Shown piece by piece: positions 43,462 to 54,395 of a stretch of DNA of 64,000 nt; position 1 is the stretch's first letter, and every line of letters starts with the position of its first letter. The DNA is from Anthoceros angustus (Eukaryota; Streptophyta; Anthocerotopsida; Anthocerotales; Anthocerotaceae): NCBI GenBank assembly GCA_010909165.1, contig MU008159.1, positions 1,054,001 through 1,118,000 on the forward strand, written 5' to 3'. The notes beneath the pieces were generated by a model that saw only the letters and a list, made by a program, of their open reading frames with translations, had not been told where the DNA came from and searched no databases. The position numbers and the translations under genes are program-made.

Positions 43462-46400
43462 ATGGTGCCTCGGAGGCTTCTTGTGTGGGAGCGGCTGCTG
43501 TGTTTTAGGGCATCGTGTGCTTGCTGGAGTGTCCCGTGTACAGGAAAGTCCCCAGCAACGGCACGTATTCGTGTCTTCTCTTCCAGTTCTCTGCAAACAG
43601 GTAGGTTATCCTCGAAGTTTTCCTTCTGCTCCAAACCTGTTAGCCAGCAAGATTAAAAAGCAATATTTGATTGCTGCCCCTGGTGTTTGTGGGCAATCTT
43701 CTGTTGGGAGGATTTTCAGTGGCTCTAGTTTTGGTGAATGTTAGGAAATACGAATGGGACAACCGTGTCCAAGATATCTCGGCAAGTCTCAAATGCCATC
43801 AAGCTTGGACAAGAGGATGTGGCTGCTAAGCTTATCCAGTCTTTCCCTGCCCTACATGAGTCGCCATCGGCTGTCTTTTGCAACTATATTCTGAACAGCT
43901 GTGCACTCTCATGCAATTCCAAGGTACTTCAGTGGCTTGTTAGTCTACTTGAAAGGGTTACTCTAGCAGTCGTGTAATCAGCAACCTGATCAGCCATGTT
44001 GTACGCTTGATTGCAGATGGCAAAGCTTGTTTGTGCCTACATGTTACAGGAGGGGGTCACCATGAATGAAGTATCTTATGCTTGCTTCCTTCGTGCTCTT
44101 TGCCGAGACAATCAAGTGGATGAGGTGCCTGCCGGTTCTTCAATGGTTACCTTGTTGTAAGGAACCTTGTTTGTGAACACACTTTGCTCACTTGATCCAT
44201 CATTGCCGTATGGCAACCTAATGGATTTCCTGCAGGCAGTGTTTTTGCTGGAATCACTTGGCAAGGGCGAAAGATTAGTGCTACCAAACATCATAATGTG
44301 CAACATTGTGCTCAACGGGTGTTTTCATGCCAAAAACAAGCTGCTGGCGGATAGATGTTTGAAAGTGATGAATAAATCAGGAGTGCAGCGAGATGAGATG
44401 ACCTACGTGGAACTTATGAAGGTAGATTTCTCTACTGCTATGGTTTCTTGCCTTTTCCTTTCAGTCAATTGACTCCAGATTGACCTGTATAACTCATGGT
44501 GTTGTGGTCTGGGCACAGCTCTCAGGGTTGCTTCAAGACTTTGATGGGATCAGTAAGTGGTGGGAGGAACTTGTGAAGATTTGTGAACCAAGCCCTTCCT
44601 CTCGGTGTGTTCTAATAGTAGCCCTATGCCGAACAAAGTCTTTAACCGAAGCGTTAGCAGCTATGCAGGATATGTCAGATGCTGTTGTCCAGAACAAAGT
44701 CGGCACACGCCTTCCAGGCAAAAAACTACGCATTGTCTCAGACACTCTCAGGGTTTCATCTCGATCTATTGATGTAAGCAAGCAATCGAAGGTGGATACA
44801 GAGATGGCGGACAGGGCACAGTGGAGTAAGAGGATTTTGGATTGTTCTCTGGAGGCTTGTGAGAATTTGATGGGTTTTGAGGGGTGGGAAGTGCGAAAGG
44901 AGCTGCAGGATTCCATGAATGCCCTTATTAATGCAGCTGGGCATGGTGGAGAGCATTTGGTTGCTGAATCCTTGTTTTCAGAGGTACCCACAACAGAATC
45001 ACTGAATCAACTGAACGCCAGCATGCTGTCAGACTCTCTATTTGCTGGTGTTGTATGGCCTTCAATTCAACAAAATGCTGCAGATATCTTGACAGCAACT
45101 GCTGAATTAACCATAGCTTGATCAACGTTCACAGATGCGAAGCTTGGGCCTGAGATTGAGCATCTACACATACAATGCTCTTTTGAGGGCTGTTGTCAAA
45201 GGACGAGGGGTGCAACATGGCCTTAGAATTGTAAGCTCTTTTATTTTCTGGAAACGTCTGGGGCTGATCTTCCTATCTGAGGAACATTTTAGGATCATGC
45301 TGGTCCCATCATTTGTGTTTTGATTGTATATTTGGGTCAGGTCACGGATTTTTACCGCAGATTCGAAGTATGGAAGCAACAGGAGTTACACCAGACACGT
45401 GTACATTTACTGCACTTCTAGACGGATATTGTCTGGAGGACGAACTTGAGAAGGCAGAGTCTTTGCTTTACAGAATGCAAGAAGGCAGGCCCAGTCAGTG
45501 GCCTTCTAGGTTTACATATAATATCCTCCTTAAAGCGTGTGTTAGGAGAGTGAGTACCACTGCAATCTGTATCTTCAGCCTGCTAGTAGATGAGGGCGAA
45601 ACTGATCAATCTCATTGTGCAGGATGATCCAGAACGAGCACTGCGGATTTTTGCAAGGATGAAAGAAGCAGATGTGGTACCTGATACTTGTACGTACATA
45701 GCTTTGCTAGGCGTTTGTGGGAACGTGAATTTGGTCATCGAGAGAGACACTAGCTGGTCCAGGCACGAGGTAGTTCAACGATTGATTGCCATCGAGACAG
45801 ATATGGCTCGTTCTGGAGTCCAGCACACTCGCGGATCAGTCTCTGCTCTGGTTAGTGTCTAGTAAGGTGTGTTAGATGTGTTTTTGAGTTTAAGGTCTTG
45901 TGGAACCTTTGCTTGGCTCTTATGTGACACTTTTTTTTGCAAACAGATTAAAGTGCTTGGAGATGAAGGTATGCTAGAACTTCTTATGCAACGTCTTAGG
46001 GCTTTCAGATCCTCTGCCAGTATGTTGGATGCCACGTCCTACAATGCAGCCATGCATGGGTGCGTAAAAGCTCAGCAGGTACTGAACGGGCTCCTGTTTG
46101 ATGCTGCGACACATGTGAACGACTCCTGGTACTAACTACTTTGTGTCCCTGGCAGCTGGATGCAGCACTGGAAATCTACTCTGAAATGAGATCTTTGGGA
46201 GTAAACCCGGACCGGGAAACATACAACATCCTGATTGATGTGTGTTCTTACAAGAAATCTCTCTCACGGGCGTTCGAGCTAGTGGATGCCATGCAACGGG
46301 AAGGCATCAAACCTGACCTTGTAACCTACAACACTCTTATTAAGGTACAGAAACGGTGAGAGTGTTTGGTTAGAAATGTGCATGCGACTAGTCCAATGGT

Positions 46401-47013
46401 GGTACTTTGTAGAAGATCTGAGTTGCTCTTACTTGTTTGTCAGGTGACTTGCCATTCCGGAGAGTTGGATGTAGGCTTAAACATGCTGAACACAATGCGG
46501 TCACATGATGTACATCCTGATGTTCGCACATACAACACAATCCTCTCATCGGCAGCCTATCATGTTAGTTCTAATACAGCTCTGTTCTCGAGGGTGCATT
46601 ATTATGAACAAGATGTGTCCCTGATGTGGTTTCTGTACATGCAGAAGCGGATTGATCTGACCGAGTTTTTGATAGAGGATATGCGGTGTGAGGGTATACA
46701 ACCAGACAATCACTCGTGTTTGCAAGTGGTCAACGCTTACATCAACTGTGGGCAAGATGAGGATGCTGCTGAAGCCTTGCGGGTGGTGTCCTCTCGGATG
46801 CTGTCGCCGCACACAGATGTAAATGTCAGCAGCCCAGATGTAGAAGATGGTAGCTTGCTTGATGATATCCCCCTGGATAACCCCGTCAGCCAGGCTCTCT
46901 ACATCTCCAGGTTAGCTGCCTTCGCTCACGGGAGCGAGGATGGCTGGACACCTGAGCGTAGTTCTTGGGCCTCTCGTATACGCCTCCAATACGAGTCCTC
47001 CATTTCACCGTGA
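43462..47013 (+). CDS. P-class pentatricopeptide-repeat protein, organelle-targeted
   Basis: Twelve exons join in frame to about 799 residues: 43462-43600, 43745-43923, 44017-44124, 44236-44421, 44519-44983, 45135-45230, 45361-45549, 45623-45850, 45947-46078, 46156-46344, 46444-46563, 46645-47013. All introns are GT-AG. The N-terminus (MVPRRLLVWERLLCFRASC, Arg-rich, no acid residues) is an organelle transit peptide. PPR motifs run through it, for example YTYNALLRAVVKG, GVTPDTCTFTALLDGYC, VVPDTCTYIALLGVCG, NPDRETYNILIDVC and KPDLVTYNTLIK. There is no E/DYW tail, so it is P class, probably binding organellar RNA. Architecture and length resemble the Arabidopsis At1g76280-type protein, but I hold that assignment loosely. 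Confidence 0.85.
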
Positions 47014-48571
47014 AGTATTCTCTGTTGTTGGGTGGCTTATTTTGTGGCTTTTCGGAATTTGGGTCCCGTGACGCCTGCGGCTGAAGCACGCTGCCGCCAC
47101 ACAACACGCACGGCCACTGAAAGCAGTATGAATCAATTGGTGAATGTTTTTCCTTGGGGGTACGTGGCTGAGGGGAGGCTCGGAAGGCGCGGAGGAGTCA
47201 TCTCTCCTATGTAATCGAGTCATTGCTAATAAGGTGATCATGTTTTTATCATAAGGGTTTCAATGTTCCAAGGTCCTAGCATGGAATGTCTTACGAATCT
47301 AGTACGGGAGTGGGCCGGGTCAGTGTTCCGGGTGAGGTAGGTAATATTCAATCCTTGGTTCAATTGATCACAACTTTTTTAGTACGGGAGTGGGCCGGGT
47401 TAGTGTTCCGGGTGAGGTAGGTAATATTCAATCCTTGGTTCAATTGATCACAACTTTTTTAGTGCTTCCGCTACGCACACTTTGCCTGTTTTTATTATTT
47501 TATATACTCTCTTCATGCTCACTCTATGTTGTCTATGTATGCACCTTCCATGCAATCTTGGAAGATACAATTTGTGGATGGAGTTGATACTATAAGTTAG
47601 TTCAATCTCTAGAAATAAAAATATTTTATATTATAATATTACTTTATCTATAATAAATGTTTCTGATTTAAATATTGAAATAGGTAGTGAAAGAAGGTCC
47701 CACAGGTCAAGGACAAAGTCACGACTCTAATGAAGGTCTTGACTCTAATGACGATAGTTGACTCTAATGAAGGTCATGACTCTAATGAAGACAGTTGTTC
47801 GGCAAAATTTCCCGCGGAAGTACCGATTAAAGATAACAGATTTTTCACTTTAAATATTGATAAATAAGTATTGAGAAAAGGTAGAAGACGGGGTGATACA
47901 CACACCGATCACAGCCTTCTCTTAGATTTATGCTCAAACATGACAGTGGGTAATGTTAAGACTTACCCTTCTACCGTTTCATGAAGGGTTAGTGAACGTA
48001 CACATGGCTCCTTGTGGCTGGCTGGAGTAGCGGAGTTAAGGGGACCTCAATGGAGCACTTAAGCAATTTACAGAGATGCACTGAAGCAATTTACAGAGAT
48101 GCACTGAAGCAATTTACAAAGATGCACTAATCAATTTCACAGTGTGTGCATAGATGGGCAATAGGTAGCATACATATGCGCATAAGAATGATAAACTATA
48201 GGAATTAAACATTAGCAACAAGTCGCAAGATAAACGAGAAGCTACAACAGTTCAGCAAGCTCTTCAATCACAAGCCTGAGCACACATTAGTCAGCATTGC
48301 AACGGACAGCAAAAAAACTAAATACATGGCAACAAGGTGGCATCCAAGGCTCATGTGCAACACTTATTCTTTTCATTCTTGGTGTGCTCTTTACATGCAC
48401 AAATCTCAAGGTACAACTTTATAGGGGCCAAAGGGCGTATTTGTTGTGGTATCTAAACTTCTTATCTTTTGCTCGGCAAGATATCAGTGCATTCTTCGCG
48501 AGGCGCCTGCTTAGCCTTAGCCCTGAGCCCTGCCTAAACGCACTTTAAAAGTTCTCCATATCAATGGCACG
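47014..48571. other. Intergenic with small repeats
   Basis: No gene recognised. It contains an 80-bp tandem duplication (47301-47460) and, at 47715-47795, several ~19-bp GACTCTAATGAAGGTC units. Confidence 0.55.
47301..47460. repeat. 80-bp tandem duplication
   Basis: Two units beginning AGTACGGGAGTGGGCCGGGT at 47301 and 47381, differing at a single position (C/T near the start). Confidence 0.95.
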
Positions 48572-49161
48572 TGTCATGCCGTGTGATACTAATCTCTGCA
48601 CTTGGGTTTAGTGCTTGATTAGCATTAATTAATCTAATTACTTATCTTTAAGTAAGTAATTAGTGTTAATTAATCTAAAGTGCTTATGTTAATTAAGCAT
48701 TGATTAGTGTTAATTAATCTAATGTGCTTATGTTAAGCATTGATTAGTGTTAATTAAACATGGTTAGCAATAGCTAAGTGGATAAGCTCAAGTAATATGC
48801 TTTGGCATATTCCTTGCATATTATAGTGTATTCTTAGGATACAATAGCTAAGTGGATAAGCTCAAGTAATATGCTTTGGCATATTCCTTGCATATTATAG
48901 TGTATTCTTAGGATATTTCTGGCATATGCTGATGCCAATAGGATATCTTAGGAATATGCCGATGCCAGGTCTAGTATATATAGACCCTTCCATTGAGGAC
49001 AAGCTCAGATCATAGCTTGTCCTCTAGATATGCAATGCAAGGCGTTGTGAGGAGGCCAAAGCTATGACTCCGAGAGCGATGTGTGAGGAATTTGCGTGTT
49101 GTTCTCGTGGGGAGAGTGTGTTTGTGCCACGACGTGCGAGCTACTCCCTCCTGTTGTTACA
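48572..49161 (+). mobile_element. 5' LTR of a truncated LTR retrotransposon
   Basis: A 590-bp repeat beginning TGTCATGCC and ending TGTTACA, matching 22057-22646 in inverse orientation. It contains TTAATTAATCTAA subrepeats, a duplicated segment with GGCATATTCCTTGCATATTA and a TATA-like CTAGTATATATAGACCC near 48970, so U3/R organisation is plausible. Its last 112 bp recur at 50518-50629. Confidence 0.75.
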
Positions 49162-49199
49162 AGCTATGATCTCGTGTGTGTACACTAGATAGGCCGTAC

Positions 49200-49600
49200 T
49201 AGGCTTAGTGTGATGCTAGGCGATGCTAGGCGATGCTAGGCGATGCTAGGCCGTGCTAGGCGAGGCGACGCTCGCTCTTTAAGCAAGGAGGCAAGAAGCC
49301 CAAGGCCAAGAGGAGGCCAAGGAGGAGGCAAGAAGCCCAAGTCCAAGGCCAAGGAGAGGAGGCGAGGCGAAGCCCAAGGAGGAGGCCAAGGAGGAGGCGA
49401 AGCCCAAGGCCAAGAGGAGGAGAAGCCCAAGTCCAAGGCCAAGGAGGAGGAGGAAGCCCAAGCCCAAGGCCAGGAGGAGAAGCCCAAGTCCAAGGCCAAG
49501 GAGGGAGGAAGCCCAAGTCCAAGGCCAAGAGGAGGAGGCTAAGAAGCCCAAGTCCAAGGCCAAGGAGAGAGGAGGCTAAGAAGCCCATACCAAGGAGAGG
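49200..49600 (+). repeat. Minisatellite downstream of the LTR
   Basis: Starts with four or more GATGCTAGGC units and then becomes a purine-rich array of AAGGCCAAGGAGGAGG and AGAAGCCCAAGTCCAAGG. Several frames on both strands stay open. It occupies the same position relative to the LTR as the GC-rich satellite at 20930-22010. Confidence 0.85.
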
Positions 49601-49985
49601 AATGAGGCCTCCACAAGGGGGGCTGGCCTTTTAAGGCCAACCAACCAAGGGAGAAACAAGAGTATTTTACTCTTGGGCCCCGGATTCCAAGGGATAAGGG
49701 AGAAGAGGATAGACATGGGTATGTCATCAGTCCATTTGATTTCACTTTCTGTCCAAAACTCCTAATCAGCCGGCACCCCATCCAGGTGCTTAACTTTGGA
49801 GTTCCTATGCCTTTGCCACCAACTCACCCAGCTCACATTTTTTGACCATAGCATAGCCTGCAGAGTATTTGTATGCAATTTTAACATGCATAGATACTTA
49901 GAGGTTTCACTAATCACGATCTAAGATAGCGGAGTGTGTTAACCTTGATTAAGGGTTTGATCTAGCCACTAACCGCCTGGAGTGC

Positions 49986-50515
49986 ATGCCTGGACACACT
50001 CGATCCGGACGGAGCTACCAACCAAAGAAGTCCATCGAGGCGAATTCAAGTCCCGACCCAGAGGAAGAAGTGCGAACACCTCGATTTTGGTACCACCGTA
50101 GGACGCGGAGGAACCCAGCGACACAATCAACAATCCTTGAAGGTTCTGTGAGTGGCAACACACAAGACACGTTAGTGCTGCCGGGACAACTCAGCGGAAG
50201 CGACATCGAGGAGGACTTGTCTCTTGGAGTCGTCAAGATGGGAGGAGACAAGGATCGAATGGAGTTGTTCACAGGACGAGCGGGCACCTTGCCACTGGAG
50301 GACTTCATCGAGAAGTACGGTGCGGTGTGTGCGGAGATGGAATTGAAGGCCGGATACAGCGATACGGCTTCATCCAAATGCCGAAGTACTTGGGGGATGA
50401 AGCATTGGCGTGCTATCACGAGCACAAGGCGAGGCTGTTGAGCGGCACAGCTGGAGGACCAGTGAGTAGCAATTCGAGCTCCGTAGGAACCAGTGCAGAC
50501 GGAGCAGTGTCACCG
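49986..50515 (+). pseudogene. Retrotransposon gag N-terminal fragment
   Basis: The ATG at 49986 opens a polar region, then DRMELFTGRAGTLPLEDFIE and KYGAVCAEMELKAGYSD. After one frameshift near 50370 it continues as MPKYLGDEALACYHEHKARL. FxG...LxxFIxxYxxxC and YLxGxALACYxxHK are the gag pattern of Ty3/gypsy-type plant elements. The sequence runs straight into an LTR fragment at 50518, so protease, reverse transcriptase and integrase are missing. Confidence 0.6.
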
Positions 50516-50517
50516 AT

Positions 50518-50629
50518 GTGAGGAGGCCAAAGCTATGACTCCGAGAGCGATGTGTGAGGAATTTGCGTGTTGTTCTCGTGGGGAGAGTGTGTTTGTGCCA
50601 CGACGTGCGAGCTACTCCCTCCTGTTGTT
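50518..50629 (+). mobile_element. Partial LTR (112 bp)
   Basis: Matches 49047-49158, the end of the 5' LTR, with no differences that I could find. It lacks the U3/TATA part. It probably marks the 3' side of the truncated element, joined directly to gag. Confidence 0.8.
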
Positions 50630-51509
50630 CGAATATTGGTTTGCACCTATATACCTGCGTGTTAGATTTGTTTGCTTGGTTGTTGGTCGAGGAAGTGCTT
50701 ATATGAATTCAAGTGCTTACCTCGTGCGACACACGCCCTGGTTGAGGCCGGACCCTAGTTCCCGTGGCGAGGTTAGAAGGTTGTAAGGGGTACACACTAC
50801 CTCCTGTCAAATCAACTCCACGCCACGCCACACAAGAAAGAGGCACACAAGACCTCATGTCAAATCAACTCCACGCCATGCCACACAAGAAAGAGGCACA
50901 CACTACCTCCTGTCAAATCAATTCCACGCCATGCCACACAAGAAAGAGGCACACACAATATTGACAGCTTCTCAAGACACTTACACACAATACATAGGCC
51001 AGCAATTCTCCATGAGCCCAAACATAGCCCATATATCTTCCTTCTGCAACAATTCCTAAGCTTCTCAATTAAGTTCCCTTGCATGATGTGACACACATAC
51101 TATTTGTACTTACTTGCTTAGGTGTATGTGGCATGTAATAATACAAGTTAGGACATCACAATCAACGATCTTCAATACCGAAAAGAGGTCCCGGGCAATT
51201 GCTTATACACACATCACTGTTTGACATGGATGCATCTAGTAAAGGCAGCAAGTGCTTATACACATATTACTATTTCACATTGATGCATCTAGTAAAGGCA
51301 CAGTGGGTCACATAAGAAACAAGGACAACTGCTAGGCTCTAATGTTCAGAGAGCCAAGAGTAGGACTCACACCAAGGAAAAGTCAAAAATAATGATTGAA
51401 TAAAAAAATGTGTTTAAGTTGTCTTTAAATTCTTTATCCAAGTGCCTCTAAATTTATGCATCCTTAACCCTAGATTAAGCGAATATTGATTATACTTGTA
51501 TCGGATGAT
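50630..51509. other. Intergenic with a 54/52-bp tandem repeat
   Basis: Three units of TGTCAAATCAACTCCACGCC start at 50805, 50859 and 50911. Otherwise AT-rich sequence with no gene seen. Confidence 0.55.
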
Positions 51510-52470
51510 TTATTGAGGTGAAAGAACGATGGAAAGAGACCATCTAGGAGGGGACAACAAATGGGGACCCGGGGGTCGGAGTGAAGAGGAGCAACTGAGC
51601 TCCCTACCTAAAGTGACCAACTGCACCCACAATGTCATATGCAGGTAGAATAAACGGCCTGCAAACCACGGAGGAAGAGGAAAAGGCATCACCCACCGTC
51701 GCCGCCTTATGGAGAATCGCCGTTGAGAGCGCCCGTTGAAGAGCAATAGAAACCCGCTGTCGGAAGTATGCTGTGAAGTACGAGAGGGACAGCCCTGCAC
51801 TATGCCTGCGCGCATGGTAAGCTTTGGCACAAGACTTGACGAATTTGTCAAAGTCCTCAGCCATTGCCCCATACGTTTCTAGAGCAAGCGGGATAAAGAG
51901 GTGGCCCGCTTGCATCCTGCTATACTTGCGGACCTTGAGAGCCGCTGCACGGGCAGCAGCCCAGCCTGGACGGTTGGTGATGACCTGGGCGGAGGTGGCG
52001 TCACGTGCAGGGTCAGTAACCACTACATCCGCCACCACAACCTGGTCGCCACGGACAAGGTATAGGTCCGCCCTGATTGAACGACTTGTAAGAAGAGTAT
52101 ACTCCCGCTCCCTCCAGGCCATATAGCCACTTTCGCGAGCAATGGCAAACATGACGTCACGGATGGCGTCGTGAGTGGCAATGCGATGACCCCCGTGGGG
52201 ACAACGAGCAAGATGGACACCAGAGACGTCAAGGGCAGAGCCGCACTCACAAGTGAGGAGCGAAGAAGCCACAGGCTGGAGTAGGCTGAGACCGAATCGC
52301 ATCGCAGTAGTGAAGGTGGTTGGTGCGATGTGAAATCCCCGTATGCATGGGCGGGCCAGTAGCCAAGCACCTGCTCCCTTCCCAGAACAAGAGCGGAGCC
52401 GCGCTCTAGTGGACCTGGAGATGGAGGGGTCCTGGATTATACTTGTATCATGCATACTTGTATCTAACAA
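51510..52470 (-). pseudogene. Non-LTR retrotransposon C-terminal region (zinc knuckle plus nuclease-like domain)
   Basis: A minus-strand frame of ~288 residues reads RSCSGKGAGAWLLARPCI, then a CECGS...HLARCPHGGH zinc-binding cluster. Next come IRDVMFAIARESG and REYTLLTSRSIRADLYLV, GDQVVVADVVVTDP, and the tail FIPLALETYGAM and YFRQRVSIALQRAL. The cluster followed by R-x-D...D-V-V resembles the zinc knuckle and restriction-like endonuclease that end some non-LTR elements (R2-like layout). No reverse transcriptase lies upstream. An overlapping frame reaches 51510. It is a 5'-truncated insertion. Confidence 0.5.
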
Positions 52471-52689
52471 CCAATAACATGTTTATCAAGTCACCACAGG
52501 AGTGAGCCAAGCACTTAGTCACATGTACAAATAGGGGATATGTTAGAAGCTACAGTACAAAGGACAGGACAAGGTACACGATGACTAAATTAAGAAGCGT
52601 CGATGCCTCGTCTCATATTCTATCTTATTATACACAGAGCAGCACGATTTTTCGAGATACAGTTGGTTGGAACAAGCCCAAAGAGCATA

Positions 52690-52945
52690 ATTCCTATGGT
52701 CTTCTCGTTCCCTATTAGTTCCTATCGTCTTCCCGTTCCCTATCTTCTGCCTAGTGAAGTCTATGGCACACTTCTCGGGATGTTGTCCTCTATTAATTCC
52801 TATCGTCTTCTCATTCCCTATCTGCCTAGTGAAGTCTATGGCACACTTCTCGGGATGTTGTCCTCTATTAATTCCTATCGTCTTCTCATTCCCTATCTTC
52901 TGGCTATTGAAGTTTGTAGCACACATCTCGAGATGTTCTCTAGCC
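52690..52945. repeat. ~75-bp tandem repeat
   Basis: Units marked by CCTAGTGAAGTCTATGGCAC at 52750 and 52825, with degenerate partial units on both sides. Open frames across it are repeat artefacts. Confidence 0.8.
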
Positions 52946-53750
52946 CATAAGCTTTGATGGATCATCTTAATAGGATTTTCTTCTTTCCCTTAACAATACC
53001 GTCCTAGTGTTGATCTATTAAAAAAAATGAAATAAATTTGACTTTGAATAGCAATCCACCCTAATTTTGAATTGAAATACTAAACATGAACACATCCTCA
53101 TCCTAGCAATAATCCAAGCTGGCGGGACTTAACTAACTGTGGAGTTCTTATCGTTTGCTAAGTCCTCCGCCCAGCACGGCAAGAGTATTTCGACGTTCCG
53201 GAAGTGTTTACAGGATTACAGTAAACGATATTCAGAATAAAATGTATCAAATGCAAGCCGTGACACGAACCAGTAAGTGAACGACTGATAGGAATTGTTC
53301 TTTCACCAACTTCCACGCAGCAGTATGCGTCATTTATGCTCAGGGCGAGGAATGAATGGCTACTGCTTTGGAATTGGAAGAGACCTTTTCTGGAAAAACG
53401 TGTTGTTTGTCAATAATTGCTGTCCTGCAGGACGGACAGCGGGAGGGATGGGAACTTGGGAAGGAGGGTTTCTCTCACAAAGCGTGAGACTCACCACCCT
53501 GTCCACTACATCGCTCCTTCCAATTTTGCTTGGGAGCGAATTTGCTCGCTCTGGACCCGCTACTCTGCAACAATCTATCTACAAGTTACCTTCGGCTCCA
53601 TGAACGAGGCTTTGCTGTGTTCTTTGAAAATTGGGTTTCTACTACAAGTGCCGGTGCCTTATTTTGGGTGCTTCGCTTGTTCTACCAGGTTCAGGAGACG
53701 AAGAAGTGAAGGGCGAAAGACAAACAGTGGAGCAGTAGCAGCACCAAATA
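52946..53750. other. Upstream region of the zinc-knuckle gene
   Basis: AT-rich at first, then mixed. Frames at 53295-53758 may include leader exons of the gene at 53817, but no convincing splice structure was found. Confidence 0.4.
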
Positions 53751-53816
53751 GGAAGTGATTCTGAAGGAGGCGGGAATCTGGAGGAGAAGGTGGACCTAGA
53801 GAATTTGAAGCAGAGG

Positions 53817-54395
53817 ATGGACTCGTTGACAGCATCGCTGCAGCAAACAAGGATGGCAGCAGTGCATATGCACGGGGGAGATACGCAACGGTACTATCAG
53901 CTGGATCAGCAGCTGAAGGAGGGAAGGATGGATCAGCAGCTGAAGGAGGGAAGGAAGGAGCTGCTGAATGGTGGCCCGAGCATGGAGGAGTTGAAGGAGA
54001 GAATGGCGATCCTAGAAAATGAACTTGAGAGGGCCAGAGAAACGCTGAAGATCCAGTTTAGGGATGTGGAAGCTGCGTTTCAACCGTGCTTCCTATGCAA
54101 GCAAGGCAAGCATCTTGTGAAACTTTGCCCGCTTCAAACCAGACATACCTTCCTACATGTAGGATGTGACGAAGATGAAGATTGTGAAGATGACGGGGAA
54201 CGGGACTGGGAGTCGGAAGGGGAAGAAGAGGAAGGGGAAGAGGAGGAAGGGGAGGAGGAGGGAGAAGAGGAGGAGGAGGAAGAGGAGGAGGAAGATCAGC
54301 AGGGAGCGCAAGAGAATCATCAAGAAGGCCAGCATGTGGAAGTAAATGAACCCGAGGCTTACACCTATTTCTACAACCTTGAGAGAAGAATCTGA
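53817..54395 (+). CDS. Coiled-coil protein with CCHC zinc knuckle and acidic tail
   Basis: First in-frame ATG at 53817 (192 residues). The frame is open back to 53751, just after an AG, so upstream exon(s) are likely. Residues 1-90 are helical and charged (MDSLTASLQQTRMAA, a duplicated DQQLKEGR, MEELKERMAILENELERARE), predicted coiled coil. A zinc knuckle CFLCKQGKHLVKLC (CX2CX4HX4C) follows. The next ~60 residues are almost wholly Glu/Asp, and the end is YTYFYNLERRI. CCHC knuckles bind single-stranded nucleic acid; the acidic tail may bind basic proteins. It does not look like gag beyond the knuckle. I do not recognise the family. Confidence 0.6.
   Translation: MDSLTASLQQTRMAAVHMHGGDTQRYYQLDQQLKEGRMDQQLKEGRKELLNGGPSMEELKERMAILENELERARETLKIQFRDVEAAFQPCFLCKQGKHLVKLCPLQTRHTFLHVGCDEDEDCEDDGERDWESEGEEEEGEEEEGEEEGEEEEEEEEEEDQQGAQENHQEGQHVEVNEPEAYTYFYNLERRI

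Noticed and set aside
49236-49588. Overlapping frames on both strands (Leu/Ser-rich or Lys/Glu-rich)
   Set aside because: Purine-rich minisatellite; no start context or domain.
50805-50960. Evenly spaced repeats that might suggest a CRISPR array
   Set aside because: Only three contiguous units with no spacers, in a plant genome; a simple tandem repeat.
52603-52965. Frames of 115-126 codons on both strands
   Set aside because: They follow the ~75-bp tandem repeat and show no conserved features.
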